Positions 36,120-49,081 are shown, numbered from the stretch's first letter. The stretch: 64,000 bases of DNA from Voacanga thouarsii (GCA_026120185.1 JANUWF010003366.1:2604001-2668000), one strand, 5' to 3'. Notes: generated by a model not told the origin, from the letters alone. Made by a program: numbers and translations.

Positions 36120-36532
36120 TTACCAAACAGTTAAGGAAACAGGCAATTCAAAATCCATATAAAAGAGAAAGATAAGCATGCTAAGATTGTTTTTTTCAGC
36201 TTCATCATCTAATTCTTCTTTCTTAGAAAGTTTCATGTCATCTTCTGCAGCAAAAGGGGTTTCCTCTACTTCATCCATGGTTTTACCTTCTTCAAGATAG
36301 ATACACTGGAGTTGTTAAGTGGATTGGGATAACAGTAAAAGGTATTAGGTCTATGATTTCCCAACACTGTCATATACAATGAAGGGTGTTAAATAAAAAA
36401 TCATTTGAAAATTTTGAAAGTTAGGAGTTCCATAGAATTTAAATAATAAAGTATCCCTTCTCTAAGCAGAAATTCATCCAACCAGTGTGTGGATGCCATC
36501 TTAAGAGGGTCATAAAACCATTTACTTTCTGC
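36120..36532 (-). other. Two unidentified open segments, possibly captured exons
   Basis: Two minus-strand open stretches lie upstream of the laccase fragment. At 36401-36532 the frame reads KWFYDPLKMASTHWLDEF then LLREGILYYL. At 36120-36314 it reads YLEEGKTMDEVEETPFAAED followed by more acidic and lysine-rich residues. Neither has a start codon that makes sense or a domain I know. Their position between two captured-looking gene pieces makes exon remnants plausible. Confidence 0.3.
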
Positions 36533-36999
36533 GCTTTGTTAAAAATTAACAAAAAGGAAATTCAAAAGGAGCATGGAAAAGGAGAAGAAAGAACCTGATT
36601 TTAATTCTAGAAGTAACATGTGTCTTTGTGTGTCCTGAGTAATTTAAAAGATGACCATATCAGGAGAAACAGGTTTCTCTGGAAGATTACCTTAAAGAAA
36701 TCATATAAAATGAAACAACTTCAGTGCTTTCTATGGAAGATTCCACAAGAAATAGCAAAAAGAGGATGGGATTGCACCTTTTTCACTTTCCATTATAAAC
36801 TCCATTGTGGTAGACAGAGATTTATGGAGGTACCTTCTTCCAACGTCTACAGTTACTAGATACTATGATAGCGTTTAATAGAAATGAAGCATAAGAGAAA
36901 TTGACAAAATTATAGCTTAATTAATGTAGAGTAATAGACATTAGAATACCATTCCTGATGATTTGTGAAGCATATACCTAGACGCTTATATTCCCTTCA

Positions 37000-37098
37000 T
37001 GAAGAAACATCTTCAAAATGCTCTACTTCATTTCATGACTTAGCTTCAACTACCATAGCAGGGGGTGGAGGTCCTATGAAAACCTTAGTGTCTTCATA
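37000..37098 (-). pseudogene. J-domain (DnaJ) protein fragment, upstream part
   Basis: The minus strand reads TKVFIGPPPPAMVVEAKS, a stop, then NEVEHFEDVSS. The block resembles the segment preceding the J domain in a conserved family of plant DnaJ-like proteins (pattern GPPPPAMVAEA, NEAERFEEV). The J domain itself, with its HPD motif, is not seen; the frame ends at 36997. The identification rests on about 30 residues and is tentative. It lies next to the copia insertion at 37163. Confidence 0.45.
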
Positions 37099-37162
37099 TC
37101 AATAATTATTCATGCATACAAATTGCATTAAAATTCAAGAACAGAAATACCCATATAACAGT

Positions 37163-38658
37163 TGATATACCTTAGAAGGGGGGTGGTGAATAAGGTATAT
37201 GGAAAACAATTGCAAACTTTAAATATCTTCTAAAAATCTTAAAACAAGAACAAATAAGTGCGCGTGCAACAAAAATAAGATTGTCCGTACAGTTTTAAAT
37301 GAACTACCAAAGAACTTTCAAAAACTTCACTAAATGATGAAATGAAAATCTATAATTAAGATAGGCAAATAAGGCATCAAAAATAGTCTCACTCAATCAA
37401 TATAAAAGTCTTTGATTAAATCAATAAATTCAATGAGAAGTATAATACTTTCAAGTTGGATGAGCAGTAAAAATGCAGGCAAGAATATCAGAATAAATGC
37501 AAGAGAATAGACTTAATGATTTATAATGGTTCAATCATCAAATGATCTACATCCACTACCTTAAGTTATCACTTAAGCATTTCAACATCATCACTAAAAC
37601 CTTTTTTCCAAATCAATGGTGGTAGGCTATACCAATCTTACATAAGAGGATCGCCACACTTGGTTTTATACCCAACCTCTTAAAACACAATAATCAAGAC
37701 TCACCCAACTGGGTTTTACACTACAACCTTGATACATTCACAAAAAAAAGTTCACCCCAATGGGTTTTACTCCACAACCTTGAACATTAACCAAAACAAG
37801 GCTCACCCCAATAGGTTTTACACCCCAGCTTTGATACACAATAAATCAAGGCTCACCCCAACTGGGTTTTACCTTCTCAACTTTGATACAAGTTAGAATG
37901 AAATAGAACTTATCGAAATAGCTTACAAGTTTGAGCAAATACGAACAAATAAGCTCCAATAGCCTTTCACCTTTTGAACAATTCAATTTCACCTTTGAAG
38001 TACAATGAAAAGGAAGATTTTTTTCCCTAAAGTGTAAGAGTGTTTCTGATAGAAATAGCACAAAAATCTTAGAGAAAATCGGGTTTGAATAGCTTTTATA
38101 GAAGTGAAAAGTAGGACAGCAACGGCTAGTTAACGGCTAGTTTTCACTGTCAAATTTGCCAGGGTTTTGGACTCAAGTTTTGGACGATAGTGCATCAAAA
38201 GGTAAGTCCAAAATGGCACTTTTTCAGGCATAAATGATTTGACACTGTTCACGGGATTTTGAAAGATTCTTTTAGATGCAGAGTCATTCAAACTACTTAA
38301 TCCAAAATTTTGAGATATAAAACTTTGAAATCTTTTTGTTCGTGTGCTTCAAGGGTAGAAATAAAACTGAATCATAACGCAAAGAAGACATAAGAATTTA
38401 CACAGAGAATACCTTAACAAACAATTTCTAGTCTAAGGTTCTTCCACAAAGACTTCTTGGTATACAATCTCTTAAACTTGGTCTTCTACTTGATGACCCA
38501 TTCTTGGATTCCATTGCTCAAGAGTTGCTTAGCAATCCTATATGCATACCTTGAAAGAACTGGGGTTAAACATGTCCTATCACATGTAAATTACACAAGT
38601 TAGTCCTCATCAATGTTTATCATAAGTCAAATATAGGAGAATGCTCTTAGGGCTAACA
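37163..38658 (-). repeat. 3' LTR of the copia element
   Basis: Begins TGATATACCTTAGAAGG and ends GGGCTAACA on the plus strand. The polypurine tract lies immediately to its right (38659-38675). The same ~40-bp unit around gctcaccccaa is repeated at about 37695-37865. Confidence 0.9.
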
Positions 38659-38675
38659 ATCTCCCCCTTTTATAG

Positions 38676-41600
38676 TGATGGAAAACTTGATAGAATTGTG
38701 ATATAAAAAAAATGATATGTATAGTATGAACATGTTAGACGGAGAGAAATAAGAATATTTTTCATTGAATGTAATCTCACATTATAGGACTCAAAGAGTG
38801 CTTGTGAGATTAAGATAGATAATTTTAAAGCATATACTCACAAACATGACTCAATGAGCCTATGGCCCAACCTACCTCCATATCCTCCATCCTTCCGTTA
38901 AAAGAATATTTCACAAGAGAATAATCGCAATTAGTAGTCACAATAAAATGTATAAATATGTACACAATAAAGTATAGAAGATGAATCATAAAATGTAATG
39001 CTCCACCTCAGTATGTGCATATATGAATCACAAGATATAAAGAGCTATGATATTTTAAAAATGAGACTGGATTCCAGAATTTTGGACTTCTAAAACATAT
39101 ATCCAAAATGAGATAAAATGAGACAGAAGCTAATCTTTTAAAAACTCAATTTTGGACTGAATAAACATGGGTCCAAAACTCCCCCTGTGCATGTGCAGGG
39201 TAAAAAAAAAGATTTTTCACAAGGATAGATTAGAGGTTCTCAATCCAACCTAATTTTCTCAAAGTATTTCAGCACAATGAATTTTGTGTGCAATTAAAGA
39301 GAAGTTTTCATAAGTATAAATATCCTCATCATCCAAATATTTAAACAAAGTGCATATCACATCCATGGCCAAAAAACAAATCATCTAGCTTATTCAAAAT
39401 CAGTTAGAATACACAATGAACTCATACACACACTTCAGTCTCCTTAGTCTATAACAACAACAACAACTCAATATAGTCTCTATTAAATCACCATAAACAG
39501 TCATAATTCATTTTAAGTCATATGAATTTATAATCCTCATAAACAGTCACAATCATAATCCATATTTATAAAGGCAAAGACCAGTGAAAGAGATATGATA
39601 AAAGCACAAAAATGCACAGCATAATGTTTGATCAATTCAAATCCTAAAAATGTATTTCACAGAATCACAAGCTTCTAAGGAAATTTTTAAGTTCCACATC
39701 ATAATCTCCTCCCACATCATCTCTCCCACATAATCTCTTCTTAGTCCATAGCACAATCTCCATAACCATATCAAATTCATAATCCCTCAACAATATATTT
39801 CTCAAGTCATCAATTCACAATCCCTATTTTCTTCCCTTTTGTCATCAATCAAAACAATAGTAATAACAATAAGTAGTAGAGAAGCAATTAGTAGTATTGA
39901 GACAGTAATATCAGGAGAATGCCCAGAATAGGGCCAGCAATAAACAATATTGACAATAACAATAAGCAGTAGGCAACTAGCAGTAATATCAGTTAAAGAT
40001 TAAAATAAGGATATGCATGAAAATATAGTGCAAAGAGTAGGAAGTTTTGCACGAATAAAATTGTGTCATCAGAATAAGAGTGGGCAGAAGAAGTTATCAC
40101 TTAGCGGTCGTCATGTGCCACATCTCATGGAATAAGAATAGTTGTAGGCTTAGTATTGACGCTTTTCTTTGAATGTTTTCCAACAATTCTACTGGACTTT
40201 TGTTTTACCACAACATACTTTAGCTTTCGGCCAGATAGGCTACCAAATGCAACTGATTTGTTTTGCTTGGAAGCTTTCTTAGGTGCAGCAGTTGTTCAAC
40301 AGTGGACGCATTTCTTTCTAGTTCTCTTGTGCACTCTCCATCTTTGGCTGAATATCAGTTTCTTCTTGTGTTCAAGAAATGATAGGTTAAAGCTCTAGCA
40401 TGGGTGGAGGAATTTGTTCAGTCGAATGGACTTCAGCTTTATATTTCTTTCCTTCCTAATGCATTCAGACTTGGGTATAAAAATTATACAAAATTAAGCA
40501 CATTCCCAATCAAGTTCAAATTAAAATGTTAAACCCAAATCACACATATGAGCAAGCGTACTCATCATTAAATGAGCATAAGGTTACAACAAGTGTCGAT
40601 CCTCAAGGAATAAGTAGACATTAAATATCCTTCCTTCATTGTTTAACCGACTCGATAAAGTAAAAAATAAAAAAATAAAAATAAAAATAAAAATATGTAT
40701 ATGTCAAGGATGTAGATTTATGCAACTCAAGCTATTGTTTAGACAAACATGATCGTAAAGAACTTAACCCTTATCATAACCAATCATTCTCTTAGCACCA
40801 TGAAGGATGAAGGTAGACTCACTTTGATGGTCAATCCATAAAATCACTATCTCCTAGATAAATTAGAATCACTTGGTTCGTCTCAACTAATTTATCCAAA
40901 AGGCGTATTAAACACAATCTTTAATTAAATTCCCTTGGTCTCGGTGAATTTAGAACATGAAATTAATCAATGAACCCTTGGTCTCGGAAGACATCAATTA
41001 ATCTTCAATTACCAGTTCTTAAACAATCAACCCCCTTTGGTCCAGCAAGTCAATTGCCAACAGAATATGAAACTAACAAATCGAAACACCCATCCACCCC
41101 TTTTGGTCCAGCAAGTCAATGGATAAAATTAACTAACTAATCTCGTAATAAGCATAAGTAATTGAATACCAAGAATAATAACCAATTAATCAAAAGATTA
41201 AATAACTCTAGGAATCATGAATATCTAAAACAATGTCGAATTACAATAAAACGATTAACATATCATTGTTCAAGAAAAAGAAAACAAAGTAAAAGAAAGA
41301 ACTCATAGACAAGCCTCATTCTTCTTCCTTTGAAAACCTTCTTGCACAACCCTTCTTGAACTTTGAAGAATTCTCCTTGGATTGAGTGATTTTCTATGAT
41401 AATCAATGAATTCTCCCCTTTTCTCTTGTGTTTTCCATCTATTTATAGGCTTAAGAGGTGCCTAAACTCGTAGGTACAAATTTCTTGGCCGAGTAGAAGT
41501 TGGAAGCTGCTAAAACTCTTCAAATTTCCAAAAATGCGTAAAAAGATCGCAGCACCGCCTTAGGGACAGACCACAGCCGGCGCCGCCTTGGTCCTTCAGA

Positions 41601-43606
41601 GCCGGCACCGCCTTGGTTCTGTTTCTCCACTCTTCTGCCAAATTTTCTCCGAATTGTGCACATACATTCCAGAGTACAGCCGGCGCCGATTCCAGCCTTG
41701 CAACCTCCGCCGCCTCTGCTCTGCTTCGCGAAAGTTTTGCTTTGTTTTACCCAAAATCCTGAAGTAATGACCAAAATACCTTTTCAAGGGTAAAATTTCA
41801 AATATGAAAGAATATGACCAGTTATTTCACAAAATGTATTACAAAAGAATCTCAAATAACTAAGTAAAGTATAACCAATTTAGACCCTATCACTTCTATA
41901 TTTGCAGTTTATTTCCTAAAACTTTCAGTTCACCTTTGACTTCTGCACTCAGACTGTTTTGGCTTGGTAGAGAGCCGATTTAGATTACCTAAAATACTCT
42001 GCATTTTTCACTTTTCCTAGTTGTCTACTTCCCTTTACTTGATGTTTCCCTTTGAATTTCAGTCTCAACTTTTCTTTTTGTTCGTCTTGATATTTCCTTT
42101 TGAAATACTCTGCATTACTATCTCTTCTTTAGTAGCCTCTCTAAGTAATATCTCTTGATTATCCGCTTAAATGGTTCCATTTTTCTCAAATTAATTTCTG
42201 CTACAGATGATTACTTTGCAGTGCTCAGGGTAATCGTACTAAAACCAACATTGAAGTACTTGAATAGCTTGATGAGAAGGTTTCTAAAGAATAATGCTTT
42301 GTTTGATATGTTTCGAGATTGAGTCAGCATTTTTACAACCAGAAATCCAAAGTTAACTTATTTTCCTTCTGACGGAGCCGGCATCAATACCATTTGCAGA
42401 AAATTTATAGATGTTTTGTGGCCAAAACTCGGTATCACCACGATTGAGATCCTGTGATGTAGCAATCGCTCCATTCCATTTAACCAGTTGGCATTTTAGT
42501 CACTTGAATTTCTAAAGCTCTTGGCACCAGTAAATCTCATCTCAAATTGACTAAAAAATCTGAATTTTTTAGGTAGATTATTTATTTCAAACAATTATAC
42601 TCTACTATCTCAAAAAAAAAAAAAAAATCTGCTTAACATACGATGGTCAAACTCGAAGTTCATTTCTCCAACTCTAGATATATAGCACTACTCAATAAGC
42701 CTATTCACTGTTTTCGCGTGTCGTCCTTTTCATAGAATTTTCAAACCAGTGTAGTGAAGTTTTTGATTCACAATAATAAAGGCCCTGAACCATTGATTCA
42801 AACAAACCCAGAATGCACTCATAATTTAAACATGCCTCAGTATCAACCCGATATCCAATAATGACAGTCCTATTCCTCGACAACAAGTCATTAACTTCAG
42901 ATTAACATTTTAAGTCAAGGAATTGGAGTACTTGAGTGTCCATGCTTTCTTTTTCTGGAGGTTGTTCTAATAATGCACTTTGAGGTGTTGGTTCATCAAT
43001 GACAACTCACTTTTCCATCTTCTTCGCAGATATCAATCTAGCAGTGACTGATATCCTTTTCATTACCTTCTTCTTGGCTTCCTTCACTTTTAGCTAGGTT
43101 TCTTTACTAAGTTTGAGGATTTTGCCCATGGCAGACAGGATTGAAAGTTTTGATTCTTCTAGTTTTTATCGAGGCAATGAAGGCCAGAAAAAAGAGAAAA
43201 GTACTAAGGTAAATGACAACTTTTTGAATTTTTTTGAAATGAGAAGAAGATTCAAATAGATTTGAATTCTTTTTGGGGTTTACGAGGTTTTGAAAAGCAC
43301 AAGTATAACTTAGTATATTTGAGAAATGTGATTTCTGAAAATATGTAACGATACTCTGATACGAAGAGAGAGAGTGTTGTGACTGGAATAGAAAGGCGGG
43401 AATTTTTTAATTAAAGGATTTGAACATTTGGACGCAGATTGTCTATCCAATTTCCTGGTCCAAAATACATTTCAAGTACTGCAACTAATATCTTCGTCCA
43501 AAATCAGAAGATGTTCAGGAATTCTGCAAGAATAAATAACCAATCTCAAGCAAAATTGTTAGATGCATAATCTGATCATTTCCAAACCTCTCATCAGATG
43601 CTTGAA
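38676..43606 (-). other. 3' region of the copia element, no RNase H recognised
   Basis: About 4.9 kb between the reverse transcriptase remnant and the 3' LTR. SIRE-type elements carry an extra env-like frame here. On the minus strand, scattered protein-like stretches exist (for example KSVAFGSLSGRKLKYVVVKQ near 40210 and EVNDLLSRNRTVIIGYRVD near 42870) that may be its remnants, but I cannot assign them. A distinct repeat unit at about 40484-41893 appears to interrupt it. Confidence 0.45.
40484..41893. repeat. Unclassified repeat unit within the copia 3' region
   Basis: A 1.4-kb block with a different texture from its surroundings: A-rich runs (40661-40694), three copies of a pattern like cccttggtctcg or ccctttggtccagcaagtcaat (40931-41110), and a GCCGGC-rich segment (41574-41700). 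Its left end is tgggtataaaaatt and right end gaccctatca, so TG...CA ends are possible. No convincing target duplication was found (agact versus cttct), so the boundaries are tentative. Confidence 0.3.
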
Positions 43607-45450
43607 TCATTCTTCAGCTAGTAGTTTGTGAATATATCTTTTGAGCAATTCCTTGGCATACTTGTCTTGATTTAGGAAGATATCATCTATGGTTAGCTTT
43701 CTTTGAAGACCAAGAAAATAGTTGAATTCTCTCATCATGCTCATTTCAAACTCTTGCTCAATTATCTTGGCAAATTTCTTGCATGAGGAATCATTAGTAG
43801 CTCCAAAAATAATATCAGCAACATGTATTTGCACAATTAATATATCATAAGAATTTTCAGATTTGATAAATCATGTAGTATCCATTAAGCCTCTTGAAGA
43901 ACCTTTTGAAAGAAGAAAACCACTAAGACATAGATTGAAAAACGTTCATGAATAAAACCTGAAGGTTGCTTCACATAAATTTCTTTTTCAATAAAACCAT
44001 TTAAGAGAGCACTATTGGCATCCATTTGATAAAGTATGAAGTTTTTGAATGATGCAAGGACAAGTAGCATTCTAATAGATTTCAATTTAGCAACGGGAGT
44101 AAAACTTTCATCATAATCCATGCTCTCTTCTTGGTTGAATCCTTGGGCAACTAATCTGACTTTACTTCGAATAACAATGAAATGCTTATCAAGTTTGTTT
44201 TTGAAAACCCACTTGGTATCAATTAAATGATGGTCAAGTGGTCTAAGGACAAGCTTTGAAACTTGATTTTTTTTCAAATTGGTTCAGTTTTTCTTGCTTG
44301 GTCATAATCAAAAAATTCATCATGTAAGGCCCTATCAATTTAATTAGATTTAGTGCTAGAAAGTAAAATAAAATTATTAACAAAATACCATTTGATTTTA
44401 ACTTCACAACTAGGATCACCAATGATATGTTCTTTTGGATGGATAGTTTAGACTTCCAATCTTTTGGCAGATTCTGATCAGTGTGTTTGACACTTCTTTA
44501 CTTACTTTCTTCAACTTGTTGCTCTTCTAATTCCTTTTCTTTGGCATGGTTGTCAAATGATGGAGCTTCATGATGTTCAATGCCATTGTTCTTTGAGCTA
44601 CCTACATACTCATCATCTTTTCTAGAGGAATATATGTTAGATACATCAAAATTTACAAGCATGGATTCTTCCGCACATAGAGTTCTTTTATAGAACACTC
44701 TAAATACCCTTTCAAAATAAGAGATAAAGTCTAAGTATATCTAAAAAAAAGACATATACTAAAATATGAGCATACCTCTTACCATTTAGGCTAGTGCTCC
44801 TCATTGGTTCAAACAAATCCATATGTATTGGCTCAAGAAGACTTAAGGTTAAAATCATTTTCTTGGATTTGAAATATGTCTCGGTTTGTTTTTCAAAATG
44901 GCAGGCATCACACAATTGGTTTTTGTCAAAAATCATTTTGGGTAGTCCTTTCTCAAGTTCTTTTAATGACAATTTATTCAATAAATCAATAGAGACATGC
45001 CCTAACCTTCTATGCTAAATGTAGCTATCAATATCATATATGGAAAGGCACTTTATATCATAAGCAAAAGATCATCAAGATATAATACATAAGCATTGTC
45101 AATGGTTGACAAAAAATGATTCCATCACAAGAATTGTCAATGATAGTGCATGAATCTTTTTCAAAAATAACCTTGCAACAATTTTCACACAAAAGACTAA
45201 TATTAAGCAAGTTGAGCTTCAATTCGTTAATTAATAATACTTGCATGATAATGATGGAGAATCTCTCACCAAAATTACCTTTACCGAGTGTTTTTATCCC
45301 TTTTTCTTATCTGCAAGATAAATCCATCATTTTCAGCTTAAATGATATCCATTAGTGCTGCATTTTCTATCATGTGTTCTGAGCATCCACTATCCAATAC
45401 CATTTCGTGGAGCTCAATTTTTGCATCTAGTGTACCTATTCATAAGATGG
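43607..45450 (-). pseudogene. pol remnants of the copia element
   Basis: Pieces on the minus strand in copia order. Protease: VLDSGCSEHM near 45400. Gag-pre-integrase and zinc region: about 45030-44830, with HRRLGHVS in spirit and CDACHFEKQTE visible. The catalytic integrase core is missing: after 44712 the sequence jumps to VFYKRTLCAEESMLVNFD (44698), the post-core segment. Reverse transcriptase: 44277-43885, with DTKWVFKNKLD, RLVAQGFNQEE, DESFTPVAKL and YQMDANSALLNGF. Its middle is deleted, and the palm motif normally YVDD reads HVAD in HVADIIFGATND (43834-43607). The element therefore lacks both integrase and reverse transcriptase activity. Confidence 0.85.
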
Positions 45451-45709
45451 AAGAATAGCTTTTGGTACCTACATTTTTTTTGGGTCCTTGGGGATTAGTG
45501 ATAGTTCTTTTAACTCTCCAAATAGTTTTCATACCACATTCGGCTCATTTCCTAATATGACACCTAAATGCATTGTATCCATATTTACCACAATAAGAAT
45601 AACATATATGATCAACATTTGAGTTTCTAGCTTTCACAAAATGAGGTTTGTGATTTTCTACCATGTGCACATGTCTATAACCGAGACCACTCCTATTTTC
45701 AGCTATACG

Positions 45710-47100
45710 CTACACTCCAAGCAGTTTATTTAGATTCTCTTGACCATCAGTGAATTTCTCAATACAAATAGTAAGGTCATCAACTCTACTTTTCATGTTA
45801 TTAAAATCACTAAGCCTATTTTCAAAAGAAAGTACTTTATCACACAAACATTGGTTCTCAAGTGACATACAATACAAAGAAGTTAGAATAACATCATTTT
45901 CAATATTTGAGCACATAATAGAATCAAGTAAGGCTTTATTCTCATTTAACATCTTAGCATTGTCATCTAACAAAGAATTAGTTTTTGCTTTCAATTCTTA
46001 ATTTTTTTAGATAGCTTTTTGAGTCCATGGAACAATTCAAGAAGTAGTTCACTAGGATTATCAACCTTTTCATAATCAGAATTATGTAAATCAGATATAG
46101 AATTAGTGGAAGTGGAGTTTACCTCATTTTTCATTGCCATGAAGCACATGTTTGCTTTCTCCTTGTCGGATCCATCACTCTCTTCAGTCTCAGACTCTTC
46201 TTGGTCCTAAGTCCTAATCAGTCATTTTCTTTTCTTCTTGTTGTGCTTGGCTTCTCGTTTTAGACATTGGACAATTAGCAATAAAATGCCCTGTACTCTT
46301 GCATTCATAGCATTGAGGTTTGAAGGGTGAAGGTTGTCCCTTCTCTTTGACAAAATTTTTGCCCTTTTTATGTTTCTCTTCCTGAACATTTTTCTGAATT
46401 TTTTAGCTACCATGACCAGTTCTTCGGCGTCCAGATCAGTCCCTTTTTCATTCTCAGTTTGTTCACTAGTAACATCATCATCAATAACTTTTAAGGCCAT
46501 TCCTCTTTGGCCTCTATTATCTTCATCATGCTCTTGAAACTTTTTCAATTTCATTTCATAGGTTAATAGAAAGCCAACCAGCTCTTCAGTGGCTAAACTA
46601 TTCAAATTTTTTGATTCTTCTATAGCCAAAGTTTTTGGTTGCCAACTCTTTGGCAGAGCATCAAGCAATTTTCTGTTTTGTTCCCCGATGGGGTAGATCT
46701 TTCCATAGGCCTTTAGACCATTCATGATATTTGTGAAATGAGTAAATATATCAGTGATATTTTCACATAGCTTCATAGTGAATAGCTCATAATCGTGGAC
46801 TAACATTCCCAACTTTGATTCTTTTACTTGATTAGTCCCCTCATGGGTGACCTCAAGTAGTCTTCATATTTCAAAGGCTAAGTCACAACTACTAACACAG
46901 TTGTATTCATTTGTATAAAAAAAATAACACAATATATTTATTTCCTGAAAATTTAGAGTCATTTTCGAAGTATCCTCATTGTCATATTCATCACTCTCTT
47001 TAGGCACTTTTCTACCTTCAACAAATTTCAACGAGACAAATAATCCACTCTCAATCAAATTCCATAGCTCAAAGTTGATTGAGCAAACATAAATTTTCAT
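45710..47100 (-). pseudogene. gag of the copia element
   Basis: Minus-strand frame 47100-46222 with a stop at 46864. It contains the UBN2-type copia gag region: LVHDYELFTMKLCENI, FTNIMNGLKAYGK, KLLDALPKSWQPK, LATEELVGFLLTYE. A frameshift near 46325 throws the CCHC zinc knuckle into the neighbouring frame, where CYECKSTGHFIANC can be read. A coiled-coil-like segment rich in Asn, Leu and Lys follows at 45994-45710. Confidence 0.82.
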
Positions 47101-47258
47101 TTTATTTTTTCAGAATGTATAATTGCCTCTATAGAACAAAGGAGGTCTATTTCTGGAGGATCCTTCAATGTAAGGCAGAGCAGTAGTGTTTGCCATAGGG
47201 ATCTTTGCTACAAAGATGTTAAGCTAAGGATAATGTAGACCAATACTCTGATACCAAT

Positions 47259-48759
47259 TGATATACCTTAGAGGGAAGGGGTGAATAAAATATATGGCAA
47301 AAAATTGCAAACTTTAAAGATCTTCTGAAAATCTTAAAAACAAGAACACACAAGTGCATGTGTAACAAAAATCGGATTGTCCGTGCAGCTTTAAATGAAC
47401 TACCAAAGAACTTTAAAAAACTTTACTAAATGATGAAATGAAAATCTATAATCAAGATAGGAAAATAATGCATCAAAAACAGTCTCACTCAATCAATATA
47501 AAAGTCTTTGATCAAATCAATAAATTCAATGAGGAGTATAATGCTTTCAAGTTGGATGAGCAGTAAAAATGCAGGCATGAATATCAGAATAAATACAAGA
47601 GAATAGACTCAATAATTTATAGTGGTTCGATCCTCAAATAATCTACATCCACTACCTTAAGTTCTTACTTAAGGATTTCAACATCATCAGTAAAACCTTT
47701 TTCCCAAATCAATGGTGGTAGGCTATACCAATCTTATACAAGAGGATCACCACACTTGGTTTTATGCTCAACCTCTTAAAACACAATAATCAAGGCTCAC
47801 CCCAACTAGTTTTTACACCACAACATTGATACATTCACAAAACAAGGTTCACCCCAATAGGTTTTACTCCACAACCTTGAACATTAACTAAAACATGGCT
47901 CACCCCAATGGGTTTTACACCACAACCTTGATATACAATAAATCAAGGCTCACCCCAACTAGGTTTTACCTTTTCAACCTTGACACAAGTTAGAATAAAA
48001 GAGAACTTACAGAAATAGCTCATAAGTTTGAGTAGATACAAACAAATAAGCTCCAACAACCTTTCACCTTTTTGAACAATTCAATTTCATCTTTGAAGTA
48101 CAATGAAAAGGAAGATTTTTGTTTTCTAAAGTGTAAGAGTGTTTCTGATAGAGATAGCACAAAAATCTTACAGAAAAATGGGTTTAAATGGCTTTTATAG
48201 AAGTGAAAAGTAGGACAACAATGGCTAGTTAACGGCTAGTTTTCGCTATCAGATTTGCTAGGATTTTGGACTCAAGTTTTAGATGATGGTGCATTTAAAA
48301 GGTAAGTCCAAAATGACACTTTTTCAGGCAGACACGATTTAACACTGGTCACAGGATTTTGGATGAATTTTTTAGATGCAGAGTCATCTAAACTACTCAA
48401 TCCAAAATTTTGAGATATAAAACTTTGAAATCTTTTTGTTCGTGTGCTTCAAGGGTAGAAATAAAACTAAATCATAAGGCAAAGAAGGCATAGGAATTTA
48501 CACAGAGAATACCTTAACAAACGATTCCTAGTCTAAGGTTCTTTCACAAGAATTTCTTGGTATGCAATCTCTTAAACTTGGTCTTCTGCTTAATAACCCA
48601 TTCTTGGATTCCATTGCTCAAGAGTTGCATAGCAATCCTATGTGCATGCTTTGAAAGAACCGGCGTCAAACATGTCCTATCACATGTAAATCACACAAGT
48701 TAGTCTTTGTCAATGTTTGTTATAAGTCAAAACATAGGAGAATGCCCTTAGGGCCAACA
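47259..48759 (-). repeat. 5' LTR of the copia element
   Basis: Begins TGATATACCTTAGAGG and ends GGGCCAACA on the plus strand. It includes a small internal array of a ~40-bp unit around aaggctcaccccaa (about 47790-47970), also present in the other LTR. Confidence 0.9.
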
Positions 48760-48849
48760 AAAGTTTACATTTCCAACAATCATTACAAATTACACTCATA
48801 AACAAACAAACACAGAAAATTAGAAGAAGGGTTTTTCTGAATTCTTTAC

Positions 48850-49081
48850 CTTCATGTTTTTCAAATTATTAAATACAATTGGCTTCCTTCCTTCAAATAT
48901 CTTGGGAAGTTCTGGGTCAGACCAAGAACTCGCTGGTGAAATACTTGGTAAAATTAGCGTGACAATACTGAGGGGCTCCAATTACCTTGGAATCACTCAC
49001 TTTTATAGACCATAATTTCTGTATGTCATCGACCATGACGATGTCGGAATCCAGATAAATGACCGACTTTACACACGGCTT
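48850..49081 (-). pseudogene. Galacturonosyltransferase-like (GATL, family GT8) fragment
   Basis: The minus strand reads KSVIYLDSDIVMVDDIQKLW, then VIGAPQYCHANFTKYFTSEF, a frameshift from an extra T, then WSDPELPKIFEGRKP and a GT donor at 48849. YLDSD holds the DxD metal-binding motif of GT8 glycosyltransferases; CHANFTKYF and FWSDP are characteristic of the plant GATL group, Golgi enzymes of pectin or xylan synthesis. Only about 75 of the usual ~350 residues remain. It lies right next to the copia insertion, at the 5' side of the putative Helitron. Confidence 0.82.

Larger units (their letters stand above)
37163..48759 (-). mobile_element. Ty1/copia LTR retrotransposon (SIRE/Maximus-like), degenerate
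   Basis: An 11,597-bp element on the minus strand. LTRs are 47259-48759 (5') and 37163-38658 (3'), nearly the same length (1501 and 1496 bp) and closely similar. Flanks are acagt (37158-37162) and aaagt (48760-48764), a 5-bp duplication with one difference. The initiator-Met PBS is at 47245-47258; the polypurine tract AAAAGGGGGAGATTG precedes the 3' LTR, as in SIRE-type elements. Gag, protease, a partial integrase and a partial reverse transcriptase are recognisable; about 5 kb between reverse transcriptase and 3' LTR holds only decayed sequence. The element split the putative Helitron between the J-domain and GATL fragments. Confidence 0.88.
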
